Source: Bin87 sp965261195 | Lineage (GTDB): Bacteria; Chloroflexota; Dehalococcoidia; Lucifugimonadales; UBA3495 | Assembly: GCA_965261195.1 (NCBI GenBank) | Contig: OZ253455.1 | Coordinates: 2,852,001-2,916,000, forward strand | Length of the DNA: 64,000 nt | Reading direction: 5' to 3' | Shown: positions 7,824-16,609 of the stretch, piece by piece | How the letters are laid out: the number at the start of each line of letters is the position of its first letter | Position numbering within the stretch: position 1 is the first letter of the stretch | Made by a program: the position numbers and the translations under genes | Notes under the pieces: generated by a model | Database searches by the model: none | What the model was told of the DNA's origin: nothing | What the model saw: only the letters and a program-made list of their open reading frames with translations

Positions 7824-8189
7824 GTGAACCCCGTAACTACAATCGAACTCATGCAGGTAGTCGGCATTACGGCCGGCGCAATGGCTGGCTTTATGGGTGT
7901 GTTCGCCGGCATTTTCATCTGGGCCGCCAACGTGCGCGATAAAGGGATTGGACGACGGATGCAGGCAGTTGAACTTCGTGTTCAAGCAGTGGAGCAACTG
8001 GTTGAGCGTCGCTACCAGGAAACCGTAGAGCTGGTTGAGCGCCGACACCAGGAAACAATGAGCGAGGTCAATCGCCTGCGGCAGGAAATTACGAGCGAAG
8101 TTAACCGCCTGCGTCAGGATATGACGCGGTTAAACGAGGAAGGCGAGCGCCGGCGCCGGGAGTTGCTCAGGGCGATTGCCCCACTCTAG
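7824..8189 (+). CDS. Membrane-anchored coiled-coil protein
   Basis: 121 aa from a GTG with AGGA 9 bases upstream. One hydrophobic segment (about residues 10-35, VVGITAGAMAGFMGVFAGIF) is followed by a long charged coil (about 45-115) with repeated elements VELVERRHQETM and VNRLRQ(E/D). The topology suggests a small inner-membrane protein with a cytoplasmic or extracytoplasmic coil. I recognise no family. A protein of similar design is encoded at 62852-63130. Confidence 0.65.
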   Translation: MNPVTTIELMQVVGITAGAMAGFMGVFAGIFIWAANVRDKGIGRRMQAVELRVQAVEQLVERRYQETVELVERRHQETMSEVNRLRQEITSEVNRLRQDMTRLNEEGERRRRELLRAIAPL

Positions 8190-8302
8190 CGGCACACTCA
8201 CGCCGCCGACGGTCAACCAATAGTGCCATTGCCTGAAGTAGAGCCATCCGGCGCGACTGTGCCGCCGGCGCCAGCGGACAACTAACCACTAATCCCGCCC
8301 GG

Positions 8303-8632
8303 CTACTTGGCCGGCAGCGTAGCGGCAAACTCCGCTCCCTGCGTCACCCACTCGACCACGCCGGCGTCCGACGCTACACCCTCCGGCGCGACCAGCACCC
8401 AGCCTTTCATCGGCCGGCCGGTCAGGTCCATGAGGCCGGCGTGCGGTTGGGCCAGAGCATCCTCGTAGGCATCAACGCCGACCCGCACCATCAGACCCTG
8501 GTCAGTTACACAGCAGCACATATTGCCGCCAATCATAAAGGCGAGACCGCCGAACATTTTGCGTTCCGCAACGGCGGCGCGGGTTTGCAGTTCTGCCCTG
8601 ATGCGCGTGGCCAGCGTCTCGTCGTATGCCAT
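8303..8632 (-). CDS. TfoX N-terminal domain family protein
   Basis: 109 aa covering the whole TfoX_N fold: ATRIRAELQ, VAERKMFGGLAFMIGGNMCC, a GLMVRVG strand and the PMKGWVLVAPEG segment. Stand-alone TfoX_N proteins are widespread and mostly uncharacterised; unlike Haemophilus TfoX (Sxy) there is no C-terminal helix-hairpin-helix domain. It sits 12 bp after the broken maleylpyruvate-isomerase-like gene on the same strand. Confidence 0.85.
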   Translation of the reverse strand: MAYDETLATRIRAELQTRAAVAERKMFGGLAFMIGGNMCCCVTDQGLMVRVGVDAYEDALAQPHAGLMDLTGRPMKGWVLVAPEGVASDAGVVEWVTQGAEFAATLPAK

Positions 8633-8644
8633 TGGTCAAGTCCT

Positions 8645-9244
8645 TTACGGCTGCCGACCCATATAGGCCATCATCTGGTCCTGCTGGCTGGCCCCGTCCG
8701 GTAGGGCAATCTCCGGCCCGATAAATCCGGCCCCACGTCCCATATCGGCGAACCCGGACTTGAGCATCGGAAAAGCGAAGTCCACTAACTCCGGTGCGAG
8801 AGTGGTGTCCTGGCCGGTGGCTTTGGCCAAATCCCAACCGTGGATGAACTGATCCAGCCACGTGCCTACCAGGAATTGGCCCATCGGCATCTCTCAGAAG
8901 GGTGTTGCCGCAATCTATTCCAGCGCACCGGGTTGGCTGGCAAGTTCCAGCACCCGGTCAACTTCGTCTCGATAGGCTTGAGACAAATTTGAGGCGTCGT
9001 GCTCGCCAATTTGGGAACTGTCGGCGGCGGCCAATTGGAGGTTGGGTGGGTTGCCGACGAAGGTGCCGGCAGCGAATTCGAGTCCGCCGATCAGGTGATT
9101 GATCAGGCCGTGCACATCCCACTCGGCACAGGGCGTTGGGTCGGAAAGCTGCGATTGCTGAATGCCGGCAACCACCTCTTTGACGTGATTAGTGGCCTTG
9201 CCCAGCAGGTCCGTCGGGTTTGGCATAGTTGCTTCTGAAGTCAT
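8645..9244 (-). pseudogene. TIGR03086-like (mycothiol-dependent maleylpyruvate isomerase superfamily) protein, broken by two stops
   Basis: The 5' part (MTSEATMPNPTDLLGKATNH ... TPCAEWDVHGLINHLIGG) has the DinB-like metal-binding four-helix fold with the WDV..L..H motif. The 3' part (MGQFLVGTWLDQFIHGWDLA ... DQMMAYMGR) is the expected second half, with the HGWDLA motif. Both lie in the same reading frame but are separated by a TAG and a TGA seven codons apart near 8895-8917. The remaining sequence is well conserved, which points to recent inactivation or to two errors in a short stretch. Family members act as small-thiol-dependent isomerases or transferases, mostly of unknown substrate. Confidence 0.75.
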
Positions 9245-9327
9245 TTATGCTCCCCACTGTAGTAAATTGCGAATGGCATTGTATCGACTTGGGGGCAATA
9301 TCCGTCACTGGCAACTGTCACCAAAAG

Positions 9328-11187
9328 TCAGAACACCTGGGGGCAGGGACGCGTGAACACGTTCCACTCGCCGGACTCGGCGTCGTAGCGGGAGTTGACG
9401 AAGACGCGCCAGTTGGCTTCGTCCATCTCCGGATAGTCGCTGCGGTAGTAGAAACCGGGCCAGCGGGTTTCCTTCCGGTGCAGCATATGGCGCAAATGAG
9501 CCTCGCCCACCCAGGCCCGGTGGATGAGCTCGTGGCAGCGCAGCAGCTCGTGCCGATTGCGGGCGGCCAGTTTTTGCAGGTCTTCCCGGAACATTCCCAT
9601 CAGCTCCAGCCCGCGCAGCATGGTGGCCTCGTTGGTGGTGAAACCGGCGGAAACTCCGGCCACGTACTCGTCCATCAGCTTTTGCAGGCGGAACAGACCC
9701 TGACGGGGCGACAGGTAGTTGGGGTTCACGTCGGGGTTGGTGGATGCGTACTGGTTCTCCTCGAACGTGACCATCGGCGCCCATACCTGTTGCTTGAGTT
9801 GCTCGATCTGCCGGTCATCGACGTTGGGGGCGTCGCGGTGATCCAGGGCGTAGGAAACGGCTGACTTGCCGGCCAGACGCCCTTCGGTGAAGGAACCCGA
9901 CGAAAACTTGTGCGGACACGCGCCCACGCCGTCGCCGGCGGCGAAAAGTCCGCTGACCGTGGTCATCTTGCTGTAACCCCAGTGGTACTCGTCGGGAGCC
10001 ACGTCGGCCGGGCCGCTGACCCAGGCGCCGGCCTCGCCGCTGTGGCTGCCCATGATGTAGGGTTCAGCCAGCACGACTTCGGAGGGCCGTTCCTCCGGCG
10101 CGATGTTATGGGCGGCCCAGAGGATGGCCTGGGATATGGTCATATCCAGGAAGTCTTCCCAGGCTTCGGCGATGATTTCCCGTTTGCGCTCGGGGTCTCC
10201 CGCCGCCAGCGCTGCGATGGCCTCGGGCGTTTTTAGCATGATGGGGCCGTTGCCGGCCTGAATCTCGGTCCAGAGCAGGTGGTTGCGCAGCGGCGTGGGA
10301 GTGGGGAAGGCCGAACCATAGGGGTCGTACTTCTTGAGTTCCGGCAGTCGGTTGATGAAATAATTCTCGCCGTAGGCGTTGGTGAGGTCGGCGCGGAACA
10401 GTTGCGACCACGCTCCAACCGGGCCGTAGGAATCCTTGAAGCGGCTGGGCACGAAGCGGTGTTCCATCTGGGTCATTTCGCCGCCGATGGGAATGATGAG
10501 GCCGTAAACCGAGCCGGTATCGAAGATGGAATACCAGGTGCGGCCCATGCCCTCGCCCACGCTGCGAGGACGGAAGAGGGCCGTGGCCCCGCCGGCGGCG
10601 CAGACCACCGTGTTGGCCTTGAATACGTAGATGACATCTTCGCGCACGCCGAATCCGACCGCGCCAGCAATGCGGTTGGAGTCTTCGGCATCGGTGAACA
10701 GGTGGGAGATGAAAACCCGCTCGTAATGGTTATCCGGCCCAAGTGCCTTCTTGGTGGCCTCGGACACGATTGGCTTGTAAGCCTCACCGTGGATCATCAC
10801 CTGCCAACGGCCTTCGCGGACGTACTGTTCGTTATCGTCGTACCAGAAGGGCAGGCCCCATTCTTCAAACATATGCACGCTGCTGTCCACATGGCGGGCA
10901 ATGTCGTACACCAGGTCTTCGCGGGAGACACCCATCATGTCGTTGCGGACATACTCCACATAGTCTTCGGGCTGGTTCCAGCCCCAGCGCCCGCCCATGT
11001 ACATATTGATGGCAGACAACCCCTCGCCAACGGCGCCGCTGCGGTCGGTGGCCGCCTTGTCCACCATAAGGATGCGCAGGTCATCGCCGCCCCAATAGCG
11101 GGCTTCGATAGCAGCGCCGCAGCCGGACATTCCGCCGCCGACGATTAGCACATCACATTCAACGATACGGGTAGTGGGTTCAGGCAT
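9328..11187 (-). CDS. aprA: Adenylylsulfate (APS) reductase, alpha subunit
   Basis: 619 aa, the family size. The Rossmann FAD motif (CDVLIVGGGMSGCGAAIEAR, about residues 9-28) is followed by AprA signature segments: GEGLSAINMYMG, WGLPFWYDDNEQY, REGRWQVMIHGEAYKPI, a CAAGGAT-type flavin contact and the KFSSGSFTEGRLAGKSAV loop. AprAB interconverts APS and sulfite plus AMP in dissimilatory sulfur metabolism; direction cannot be read from sequence. The iron-sulfur subunit gene aprB lies upstream in the same orientation, but with two small genes in between. No sat, dsr or qmo genes are in the window. Confidence 0.92.
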   Translation of the reverse strand: MPEPTTRIVECDVLIVGGGMSGCGAAIEARYWGGDDLRILMVDKAATDRSGAVGEGLSAINMYMGGRWGWNQPEDYVEYVRNDMMGVSREDLVYDIARHVDSSVHMFEEWGLPFWYDDNEQYVREGRWQVMIHGEAYKPIVSEATKKALGPDNHYERVFISHLFTDAEDSNRIAGAVGFGVREDVIYVFKANTVVCAAGGATALFRPRSVGEGMGRTWYSIFDTGSVYGLIIPIGGEMTQMEHRFVPSRFKDSYGPVGAWSQLFRADLTNAYGENYFINRLPELKKYDPYGSAFPTPTPLRNHLLWTEIQAGNGPIMLKTPEAIAALAAGDPERKREIIAEAWEDFLDMTISQAILWAAHNIAPEERPSEVVLAEPYIMGSHSGEAGAWVSGPADVAPDEYHWGYSKMTTVSGLFAAGDGVGACPHKFSSGSFTEGRLAGKSAVSYALDHRDAPNVDDRQIEQLKQQVWAPMVTFEENQYASTNPDVNPNYLSPRQGLFRLQKLMDEYVAGVSAGFTTNEATMLRGLELMGMFREDLQKLAARNRHELLRCHELIHRAWVGEAHLRHMLHRKETRWPGFYYRSDYPEMDEANWRVFVNSRYDAESGEWNVFTRPCPQVF

Positions 11188-11265
11188 GGTGGGGTGTTGC
11201 TCCTGGCTGGATGGGATGGGTGAGGGGTTGGGCCAGTGGTGCGCGAGGTCTGGCCGGGAGTGGAC

Positions 11266-11628
11266 TTAGCTCAGGCTTTCCAGCGTCTGGATGAACTCGG
11301 CGATGAGTTCCTGTCCGGCGCGGATAAATTCCGCTTCAGGTGGACTGCCGTAAAAACGTTGGTGATACGCTGACGCAGTCATATACTGGATTAGCAAATC
11401 GCGTGGGGCATTTTCCTCGTTAACCAGCCGGTAAACGGCCTGTTCCAACAACGTGTGGGCGTGGTGTTGCCAGCCTCGTCGTTCTGCCACGGCTTTGATA
11501 GCGTGGGCCGCGGCGCCCCAGACCTTGTTGCTGGCTTCCTCGAGTTCGCCACGGGTCAACTCGTCGTCAACGAGGCTGAGGAAATGCCGGCTACGTTCCC
11601 GGTGATAATCAACCGTGGCGCTGACCAT
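11266..11628 (-). CDS. PaREP1-like small helical protein, copy 2 (between aprB and aprA)
   Basis: 120 aa, all-helical. The core ELEEASNKVWGAAAHAIKAV with ERRGWQHH downstream matches what I know of PaREP1-type proteins, a HEPN-like family. The first 57 residues are identical to the next upstream gene (11669-12031) except for one position, while the C-terminal half has diverged, which suggests recent duplication or gene conversion. It is encoded in the aprB-aprA operon. A role in expression, assembly or regulation of the APS reductase is only inference from position. Confidence 0.75.
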   Translation of the reverse strand: MVSATVDYHRERSRHFLSLVDDELTRGELEEASNKVWGAAAHAIKAVAERRGWQHHAHTLLEQAVYRLVNEENAPRDLLIQYMTASAYHQRFYGSPPEAEFIRAGQELIAEFIQTLESLS

Positions 11629-11668
11629 TGTTTACTCCGTAGTTTCCGGCAGCATCAAATACTTTGGT

Positions 11669-12031
11669 TCAGCCCAGACTTTCCAGCGTCTGGATGAATT
11701 CCGCGATGACTTCCTTGCCGGCGCGAATGCCGGCGGTGGGCGGCGCGCCACCATAAAACCGCTGGTGGTAAGCGGAAGCCATCATGTACTGGCCGAACAG
11801 ATGCGGCGGTGCGCCCTCTTCCTGGATAAGCCTCAGCACCGCCTCTTCCAACAGCGCGTGGGCGTGGTGTTGCCAACCGCGTCGTTCGGCCACGGCCTTG
11901 ATGGCGTGGGCCGCTGCGCCCCAGACTTTGTTGCTGGCTTCCTCTAGTTCGACACGGGTCAACTCGTCGTCAACGAGGCTGAGGAAATGCCGGCTACGTT
12001 CCCGGTGATAATCAACTGTGGCACTGACCAT
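11669..12031 (-). CDS. PaREP1-like small helical protein, copy 1 (between aprB and aprA)
   Basis: 120 aa; paralogue of the 11266-11628 product, with the same start (MVSATVDYHRERSRHFLSLV) and the same end (EFIQTLES). Its variable segment reads LRLIQEEGAPPHLFGQYMMA, against YRLVNEENAPRDLLIQYMTA in copy 2. The stop of aprB lies only 3 bp upstream of this start, so it must be co-translated with aprB. PaREP1-like/HEPN-like assignment is by pattern; catalytic HEPN residues are not obvious. Confidence 0.75.
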   Translation of the reverse strand: MVSATVDYHRERSRHFLSLVDDELTRVELEEASNKVWGAAAHAIKAVAERRGWQHHAHALLEEAVLRLIQEEGAPPHLFGQYMMASAYHQRFYGGAPPTAGIRAGKEVIAEFIQTLESLG

Positions 12032-12034
12032 GGT

Positions 12035-12475
12035 CTACTCCGCAGTTTCCGGCAGCATCAAATACTTTGGTTCGCCGAAGAGGGCCTGGGAACGCAGCGC
12101 GTCGCGGTCGGCCGGCTGAATGCCAGCGTAGGGGTCGATGCTGCCCCATTCGGTGGAACGGGAGGCGAAGCGGAAGTGCTCGGTGCGGCCGTCGCGGAAG
12201 GTAACGTCCCACACGATGTCCTGGCCTTCGTAGTGCGGCTGAACCTCGGCGCCCAGGGGCACGAAGTCAGCGTAGCCGCGGACGTGAACGGCATTCTCGG
12301 GGCACAACTTCACGCAGGCGAAGCACTCGGAGCACATCTCCGGCTCCTGGTTGGTGCCCTTGTTCAGAATTTCATCCAGAACCATCAGGTCGTTGGGGCA
12401 AATGTATACGCACTGTGGCCCGCCGTGGATTCCAGCGCAGGCGTTGCAGGCGGCCGGGTCAACGTAAGTCGGCAA
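12035..12475 (-). CDS. aprB: Adenylylsulfate (APS) reductase, beta (iron-sulfur) subunit
   Basis: 146 aa. Two ferredoxin-type clusters are visible: CNACAGIHGGPQCVYICP (with the insertion typical of AprB) and CSECFACVKLCP. These are followed by the AprB-specific C-terminal segment VRGYADFVPLGAEVQ and a tail (GSIDPYAGIQP) that wraps around AprA in known structures. It feeds electrons to the AprA flavin. First gene of the operon aprB-X-X'-aprA, transcribed divergently from lepA. Confidence 0.92.
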   Translation of the reverse strand: MPTYVDPAACNACAGIHGGPQCVYICPNDLMVLDEILNKGTNQEPEMCSECFACVKLCPENAVHVRGYADFVPLGAEVQPHYEGQDIVWDVTFRDGRTEHFRFASRSTEWGSIDPYAGIQPADRDALRSQALFGEPKYLMLPETAE

Positions 12476-12539
12476 TGGTTTTTCCTCCGATCAAATATGC
12501 AGGCGATCAAATATGCAGGACGCGCCGGGCACCGGCTCG

Positions 12540-12600
12540 GAAACGGTAAAAAACTCGCGTGTATTGTACCACTATAATAGTTGTTGCGGTTGGTGGTGAA
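12540..12600. promoter_or_regulatory. Possible divergent promoter region between aprB and lepA
   Basis: The 214-bp gap between the two divergent genes holds a TATAAT hexamer at 12573-12578 on the plus strand, with TACAAT-like and TATAGT-like hexamers on the minus strand overlapping it. No convincing -35 boxes at 17-bp spacing were found, so the assignment is tentative. Confidence 0.3.
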
Positions 12601-12689
12601 TACGCACCGTTGCCGTAATGAACCTGAGCGGTCCGAGCCGGCTCGTTTCGTTGCCGCCCGGTTTGGCGCCGTGATACCATGCAAGAGTT

Positions 12690-14513
12690 ATGGAGCAGCA
12701 TCTCATCCGCAACTTTTGCATCATTGCCCACATTGACCACGGTAAGTCGACCCTGGCCGACCGTATGCTGGAGATTACCGGCACGGTGCGGCCCCAGGAG
12801 ATGAAGGCCCAGTTTCTGGACCAGATGGACCTGGAGCGCGAGCGGGGCATCACCATCAAGGGCAAGGCGGTGATGATGAACCACCGCGCCCACGATGGCA
12901 TTGATTATCAGCTCAACCTGATTGACACCCCTGGCCACGTGGATTTTTCCTACGAGGTGTCCCGCGCGCTGGCCGCCTGCGAGGGCGCTCTGCTGGTGGT
13001 GGATGCCACCCAGGGCGTGGAGGCGCAAACCATCGCCAACACGCTACTGGCCTTGCAGTACGACATGGAGATGATTCCGGTCATCAACAAGGTTGACCTG
13101 CCGTCCGCTGAGCCGGAGCGCGTCGCTGCCGAGCTGGAGCAGATTTTCGGGTTCCGCCGCGAAGAGATGGTGTACGTGTCGGCGAAATCGGGCATTGGCG
13201 TACGTGAACTGCTCGACGGCGTCGTTGACCGCGTGCCGGCGCCGAGCGGCGTGGCCGACGACCCGTTCCGCGCCCTCGTGTTCGATTCCACCTACGATTC
13301 CTATAAAGGCATCATCGCCTACGTGCGGGTGGCGGACGGCAGTATGTCGAGCCACGACCGCCTGCAGGTCATGTCGTCCGGCCGGTCGGTTGAGGTTATC
13401 GAGGTTGGTGTCTTTTCCCCCGAACCGACGCCAACCGATACGCTGGTGGCCGGCCAGGTGGGTTACGTGGCCACCGGTTTCAAGGACGTGAAGGAGTGCG
13501 CCGTTGGCGACACGCTGACCAACCAGTTCAACCCCGCCGTGGAGCCGATGCCGGGCTACGTCGAGCTGAAATCAATGGTGTTTGCCGGACTGTACCCCTC
13601 GGACGGCGAGGACTATACCCGTCTGCGCGCTGCCCTGGACAAGCTGAAGCTGAACGATGCCTCGCTGACCCTGGAGCCGGAGAACAGCGGCGCCCTGGGG
13701 TTTGGCTTCCGGTGCGGCTTTTTGGGTCTGATGCACCTGGAAATTGTGCAGGAGCGCCTGGAACGGGAGTACGACCTCGACCTGATTATCACTGCGCCGA
13801 GCGTGGCCTACGAGGTGCTGCTCACCAATGGCAACGTGCTGCTGGTGGATAATCCGTCGGCCCTGCCGTCGCCAACCACCATTTCCGAAATTCGCGAACC
13901 CATCCTGGGATTGACCATCGTTACGCCCAACCAGTTTGTCGGCGCGGTGATGGAGCTGATGCACGCCCGCCGTTCTGAATTCCGTCGCATGGAATACATC
14001 CAGGGGCTGGGCGACACCGAGCAGGCGCGGGTGGTGATGGAATACACCATGCCGCTGGGCGAGATGCTGGCCGATTTCTACAACCAGCTGAAATCGCGTA
14101 CGCAGGGCTACGCCTCGCTGGACTACACGTTTGAAGGCTACCGGGCCGCCCCGCTGGTGCGGGTGGACATTCTGGTGAACCAGACTGCCGTCGAGGCCCT
14201 CAGCATCATCAGCCACCGCGACAATGCGGTGGCCCATGGGCGCTCTCTGGTAGAAAAACTACGCTCCGCCATTCCGCGGCAGATGTTCGAGGTGCCCATC
14301 CAGGCGTCCATCGGCACGCGCATCGTGGCCCGCGAAACGGTGCGGGCAATGCGCAAGGACGTGCTGGCCAAGTGCTACGGCGGCGACATCACCCGCAAGC
14401 GCAAGCTGCTGGAAAAGCAGAAGGAAGGCAAGAAGCGCATGAAGCGCGTGGGCCGGGTGGAAGTACCCCAGGAAGCCTTTTTGAGTTTGTTGAAGATAGG
14501 GGAAGAGGGGTAG
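12690..14513 (+). CDS. lepA: Elongation factor 4 (LepA), ribosome back-translocating GTPase
   Basis: 607 aa, the family length. G-domain motifs are all present: AHIDHGKST (P-loop), RERGIT (switch I), DTPGH (G3) and NKVD (G4). The domain II beta barrel, two EF-G-like domains and the LepA-specific C-terminal domain follow (ITRKRKLLEKQKEGKKRMK, near the end). Role: binds ribosomes in the pre- or post-translocation state and promotes recovery of stalled translation. Monocistronic here, with a strong hairpin downstream. Confidence 0.96.
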   Translation: MEQHLIRNFCIIAHIDHGKSTLADRMLEITGTVRPQEMKAQFLDQMDLERERGITIKGKAVMMNHRAHDGIDYQLNLIDTPGHVDFSYEVSRALAACEGALLVVDATQGVEAQTIANTLLALQYDMEMIPVINKVDLPSAEPERVAAELEQIFGFRREEMVYVSAKSGIGVRELLDGVVDRVPAPSGVADDPFRALVFDSTYDSYKGIIAYVRVADGSMSSHDRLQVMSSGRSVEVIEVGVFSPEPTPTDTLVAGQVGYVATGFKDVKECAVGDTLTNQFNPAVEPMPGYVELKSMVFAGLYPSDGEDYTRLRAALDKLKLNDASLTLEPENSGALGFGFRCGFLGLMHLEIVQERLEREYDLDLIITAPSVAYEVLLTNGNVLLVDNPSALPSPTTISEIREPILGLTIVTPNQFVGAVMELMHARRSEFRRMEYIQGLGDTEQARVVMEYTMPLGEMLADFYNQLKSRTQGYASLDYTFEGYRAAPLVRVDILVNQTAVEALSIISHRDNAVAHGRSLVEKLRSAIPRQMFEVPIQASIGTRIVARETVRAMRKDVLAKCYGGDITRKRKLLEKQKEGKKRMKRVGRVEVPQEAFLSLLKIGEEG

Positions 14514-14597
14514 CCGATTCAGACCTGGATGGACCGGATATACAGGATTGGGCGGTAGCATGAAAATATCCTGTGCATCATGTATATCCATGTTTAT

Positions 14598-14644
14598 TAA
14601 AACGGAACCGCCGCGGGGCAGCAACCCGGCGGCGGTCGTTTTGG
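14598..14644. terminator. Bidirectional rho-independent terminator
   Basis: The stem ACCGCCGCGGGG/CCCGGCGGCGGT with a CAGCAA-type loop is followed by GTTTT on the plus strand and preceded by AAAAC, giving a T-run for the minus strand too. It sits between convergent lepA and the 14675-15526 gene and can serve both. Confidence 0.75.
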
Positions 14645-14674
14645 CTCGGTTACCCGGTTGGTGAGGTGTCGGGG

Positions 14675-15526
14675 TTAGCTCACCAGGTTGGGCGTAACCT
14701 CGGCGGGGATGCCGCTGTCCTGCATTTCGCGGGCGCGAGTTGCCACCTTCGGCATCACCGCGGCGACCAGGTCTTCGTCCAGGTCGGCGGCCACGCCGGG
14801 GTAGCCGGCGCGTTCCAGCATTGCCTTGAGCTTGCCGCTCCTGAACTGGTCGAGGCACCAGTCCAGCGGGTCGGGAACCAGGGTCTTGTCCCAGAAGATG
14901 CGGTGGTTCTTGTTGCGCGGGCCGTAGTGATAGTGCGGGTCGTCGCGGAAGCAGTCGAAGGCCAGCAGCTCGGTCTCCTCGGTGAACACGCGGCCCGTGT
15001 TGCCCGCCAGTTCGCTGAGGACGTGGATGGCCAGCCCGCCGTCGCCGGAACCCTGGCGTCGCATCTCCAGACCGAAGCGGATGTTGCCAGCTTCGATAAT
15101 GTCGGTGCCGCGGTTGTGCTTGACGGTGTTGCGCTCGGCGGCGAACTTGGCCCGCGCCGTGCTTTCCACCTCTGCCAGCGCCTGGTTGACGGCGGCCATG
15201 TCCACGCCAGCGGCGGCGGCGGCAAAGCCGGCAGTCGTCAGCATGGCGGCCAGGCTGTTCCTAATCGTCCTGACCGACCACCCGATGGGGTTTCCGTCGA
15301 CGGTGTGATCCATGCGGTACTGTGCGTTCGTGCCGTCGGGAGCATAGACGTAACTGCGCTCGATGTCGAAGCAGTTGAAGCGCAGGGCGGTTTCGTCGCC
15401 CACCTGGACCAGAATCACGACACCCTGGTCGGAATGGTCCTGGATGTTGCCGTCCCAGAGTTCATGCTGGACAACGAAAGTAACGTTGCCCGCCTCTACG
15501 CTTTGTCGTCCTCGCTGTGTCACCAT
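14675..15526 (-). CDS. Orphan protein with an internally duplicated domain
   Basis: 283 aa from the ATG at 15526, chosen because GGAGGAGA lies 6-7 bases upstream. The protein is two copies of one domain of about 110 residues. Copy 1 reads VEAGNVTF ... ALRFNCFDIERSYVYAPDG ... MDHTVDGNPIGWSVR ... LAAMLTTAGF; copy 2 reads IEAGNIRF ... LLAFDCFRDDPHYHYGP ... WDKTLVPDPLDWCLD ... LKAMLERAGY. A central helical linker joins them. No signal peptide or catalytic motif is evident; the repeated aromatic/acidic pattern suggests a beta-rich binding fold. I cannot assign a function. Confidence 0.75.
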   Translation of the reverse strand: MVTQRGRQSVEAGNVTFVVQHELWDGNIQDHSDQGVVILVQVGDETALRFNCFDIERSYVYAPDGTNAQYRMDHTVDGNPIGWSVRTIRNSLAAMLTTAGFAAAAAGVDMAAVNQALAEVESTARAKFAAERNTVKHNRGTDIIEAGNIRFGLEMRRQGSGDGGLAIHVLSELAGNTGRVFTEETELLAFDCFRDDPHYHYGPRNKNHRIFWDKTLVPDPLDWCLDQFRSGKLKAMLERAGYPGVAADLDEDLVAAVMPKVATRAREMQDSGIPAEVTPNLVS

Positions 15527-15608
15527 AATCGTTCTCCTCCATTCCAGCGTTAGTATTGGGCAAAATATAACCACGCGATTGCGGGGTGTCAATCCGGCGA
15601 CGTTCCAT

Positions 15609-15733
15609 CATTGCGAGGAGCATCCGTTCATCCCGAGCTTGTCGAGGGACGTGGCAATCTCGGTAGTATAGTGGCGCCGGTGAAAGTAAGCCGGTGCCAC
15701 GGAGCACGGTTGTCACGCTTCGCTCGCAATGAC
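15609..15733. repeat. Dispersed palindromic repeat, copy 3 (variant)
   Basis: Begins CATTGCGAGGAGCATCC and ends CGCTTCGCTCGCAATGACGG, with an inner arm GGACGTGGCAATCTCGG. It shares the outer palindrome of the repeats at 7266 and 22081 but has a different centre. It fills the gap between two minus-strand genes. Confidence 0.65.
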
Positions 15734-15750
15734 GGTTACGCTCCCACCGT

Positions 15751-16608
15751 TTATCTGAACCGGAAGTCATAGACTCGCGCCTTGTAGAACGGAAAGTATT
15801 CCTCAGTGCCGATGAAGTTGCCGCCTTCAACGCAGGTCGGCAGGGTGTAGCCGTCAAAATCCTGGAATTCGGAAAGATAACCGCCGAAGGGCTGTAGCTG
15901 ATAGATTTTCTCAGAGTTGGCGTCGCTCCAACGCGGAATCACTACCTTGGTAGGACGCCCATCGGCCGCCACGGTGATATCTACCGTTTGCTGCTGGCAG
16001 TTGCTGGCGACGGTCGCTCGGGCAGTATTGGCGTCAACGGCCTCCCAAGATACGCCATTGTTGGGCAGCAACGCCGCTGGCGCCCAAAATACCGCCTCGG
16101 CGACGACACGGCCAAAGGCAGAGCGGGCATGGTCCGGTGTTCCACCGGCTCTCACGATGGGCACTGTTTTCATTAGCCAGAAGCGCACCCATGATGTCCC
16201 GTTAGCGCAACCGTCAGAACCGGAAACCTTCGTCACGCCGCGCCCGGCATTGAGCTTCCAGACCAGGCCGTATGGAGGAGCCAGGATTTGCTCGGCCCGC
16301 ATCGTCCGGTATTTTGGATTGTCCCTGGTACCAAGGCCAATTTCGCCGCGCATTCGGACCTCGGCTACGGTGTGAAGTGGAGCGCCCGGCTTGACGGTAA
16401 AGGTGAAATAGCGTCGGGCGGGTTCCGGAAGCATCGCTACCATTGAGGCATCGAAAACGGAGGCATCGAAAACGGAAACCGGGGCATCGGTCTTTCCGGA
16501 CAACTCTACCCACATCTGTCTGGCCCGCCGATCGTCCATACGGCGCCAGATTTGTAGACCGAGGAAGGCGTACAGCAGCGCCAGAAAAATGATGCCCAGT
16601 CCAATCAT
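15751..16608 (-). CDS. DUF6544-like membrane-anchored protein
   Basis: About 285 aa from the ATG at 16608. The longer frame upstream is out-of-frame translation of the neighbouring gene. An N-terminal hydrophobic helix (MIGLGIIFLALLYAFLGLQI) acts as an anchor, and the rest resembles DUF6544: LPEPARRYFTF, RMRGEIGLG, APPYGLVWKLNAG, FGRVVAEAVFWAPAALLP and a C-terminal GGYLSEFQDFDGY. Function of the family is unknown. A small in-frame duplication (VFDAS twice) is seen after the anchor. Its start overlaps the last base pairs before the preceding DinB-like stop, so the two are coupled. Confidence 0.7.
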   Translation of the reverse strand: MIGLGIIFLALLYAFLGLQIWRRMDDRRARQMWVELSGKTDAPVSVFDASVFDASMVAMLPEPARRYFTFTVKPGAPLHTVAEVRMRGEIGLGTRDNPKYRTMRAEQILAPPYGLVWKLNAGRGVTKVSGSDGCANGTSWVRFWLMKTVPIVRAGGTPDHARSAFGRVVAEAVFWAPAALLPNNGVSWEAVDANTARATVASNCQQQTVDITVAADGRPTKVVIPRWSDANSEKIYQLQPFGGYLSEFQDFDGYTLPTCVEGGNFIGTEEYFPFYKARVYDFRFR

Positions 16609-16609
16609 T

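Noticed and set aside
8645..9244. In-frame TGA as selenocysteine and TAG as pyrrolysine
   Set aside because: Two different stops within seven codons, no SECIS-like hairpin evident, and the family has no catalytic residue there.
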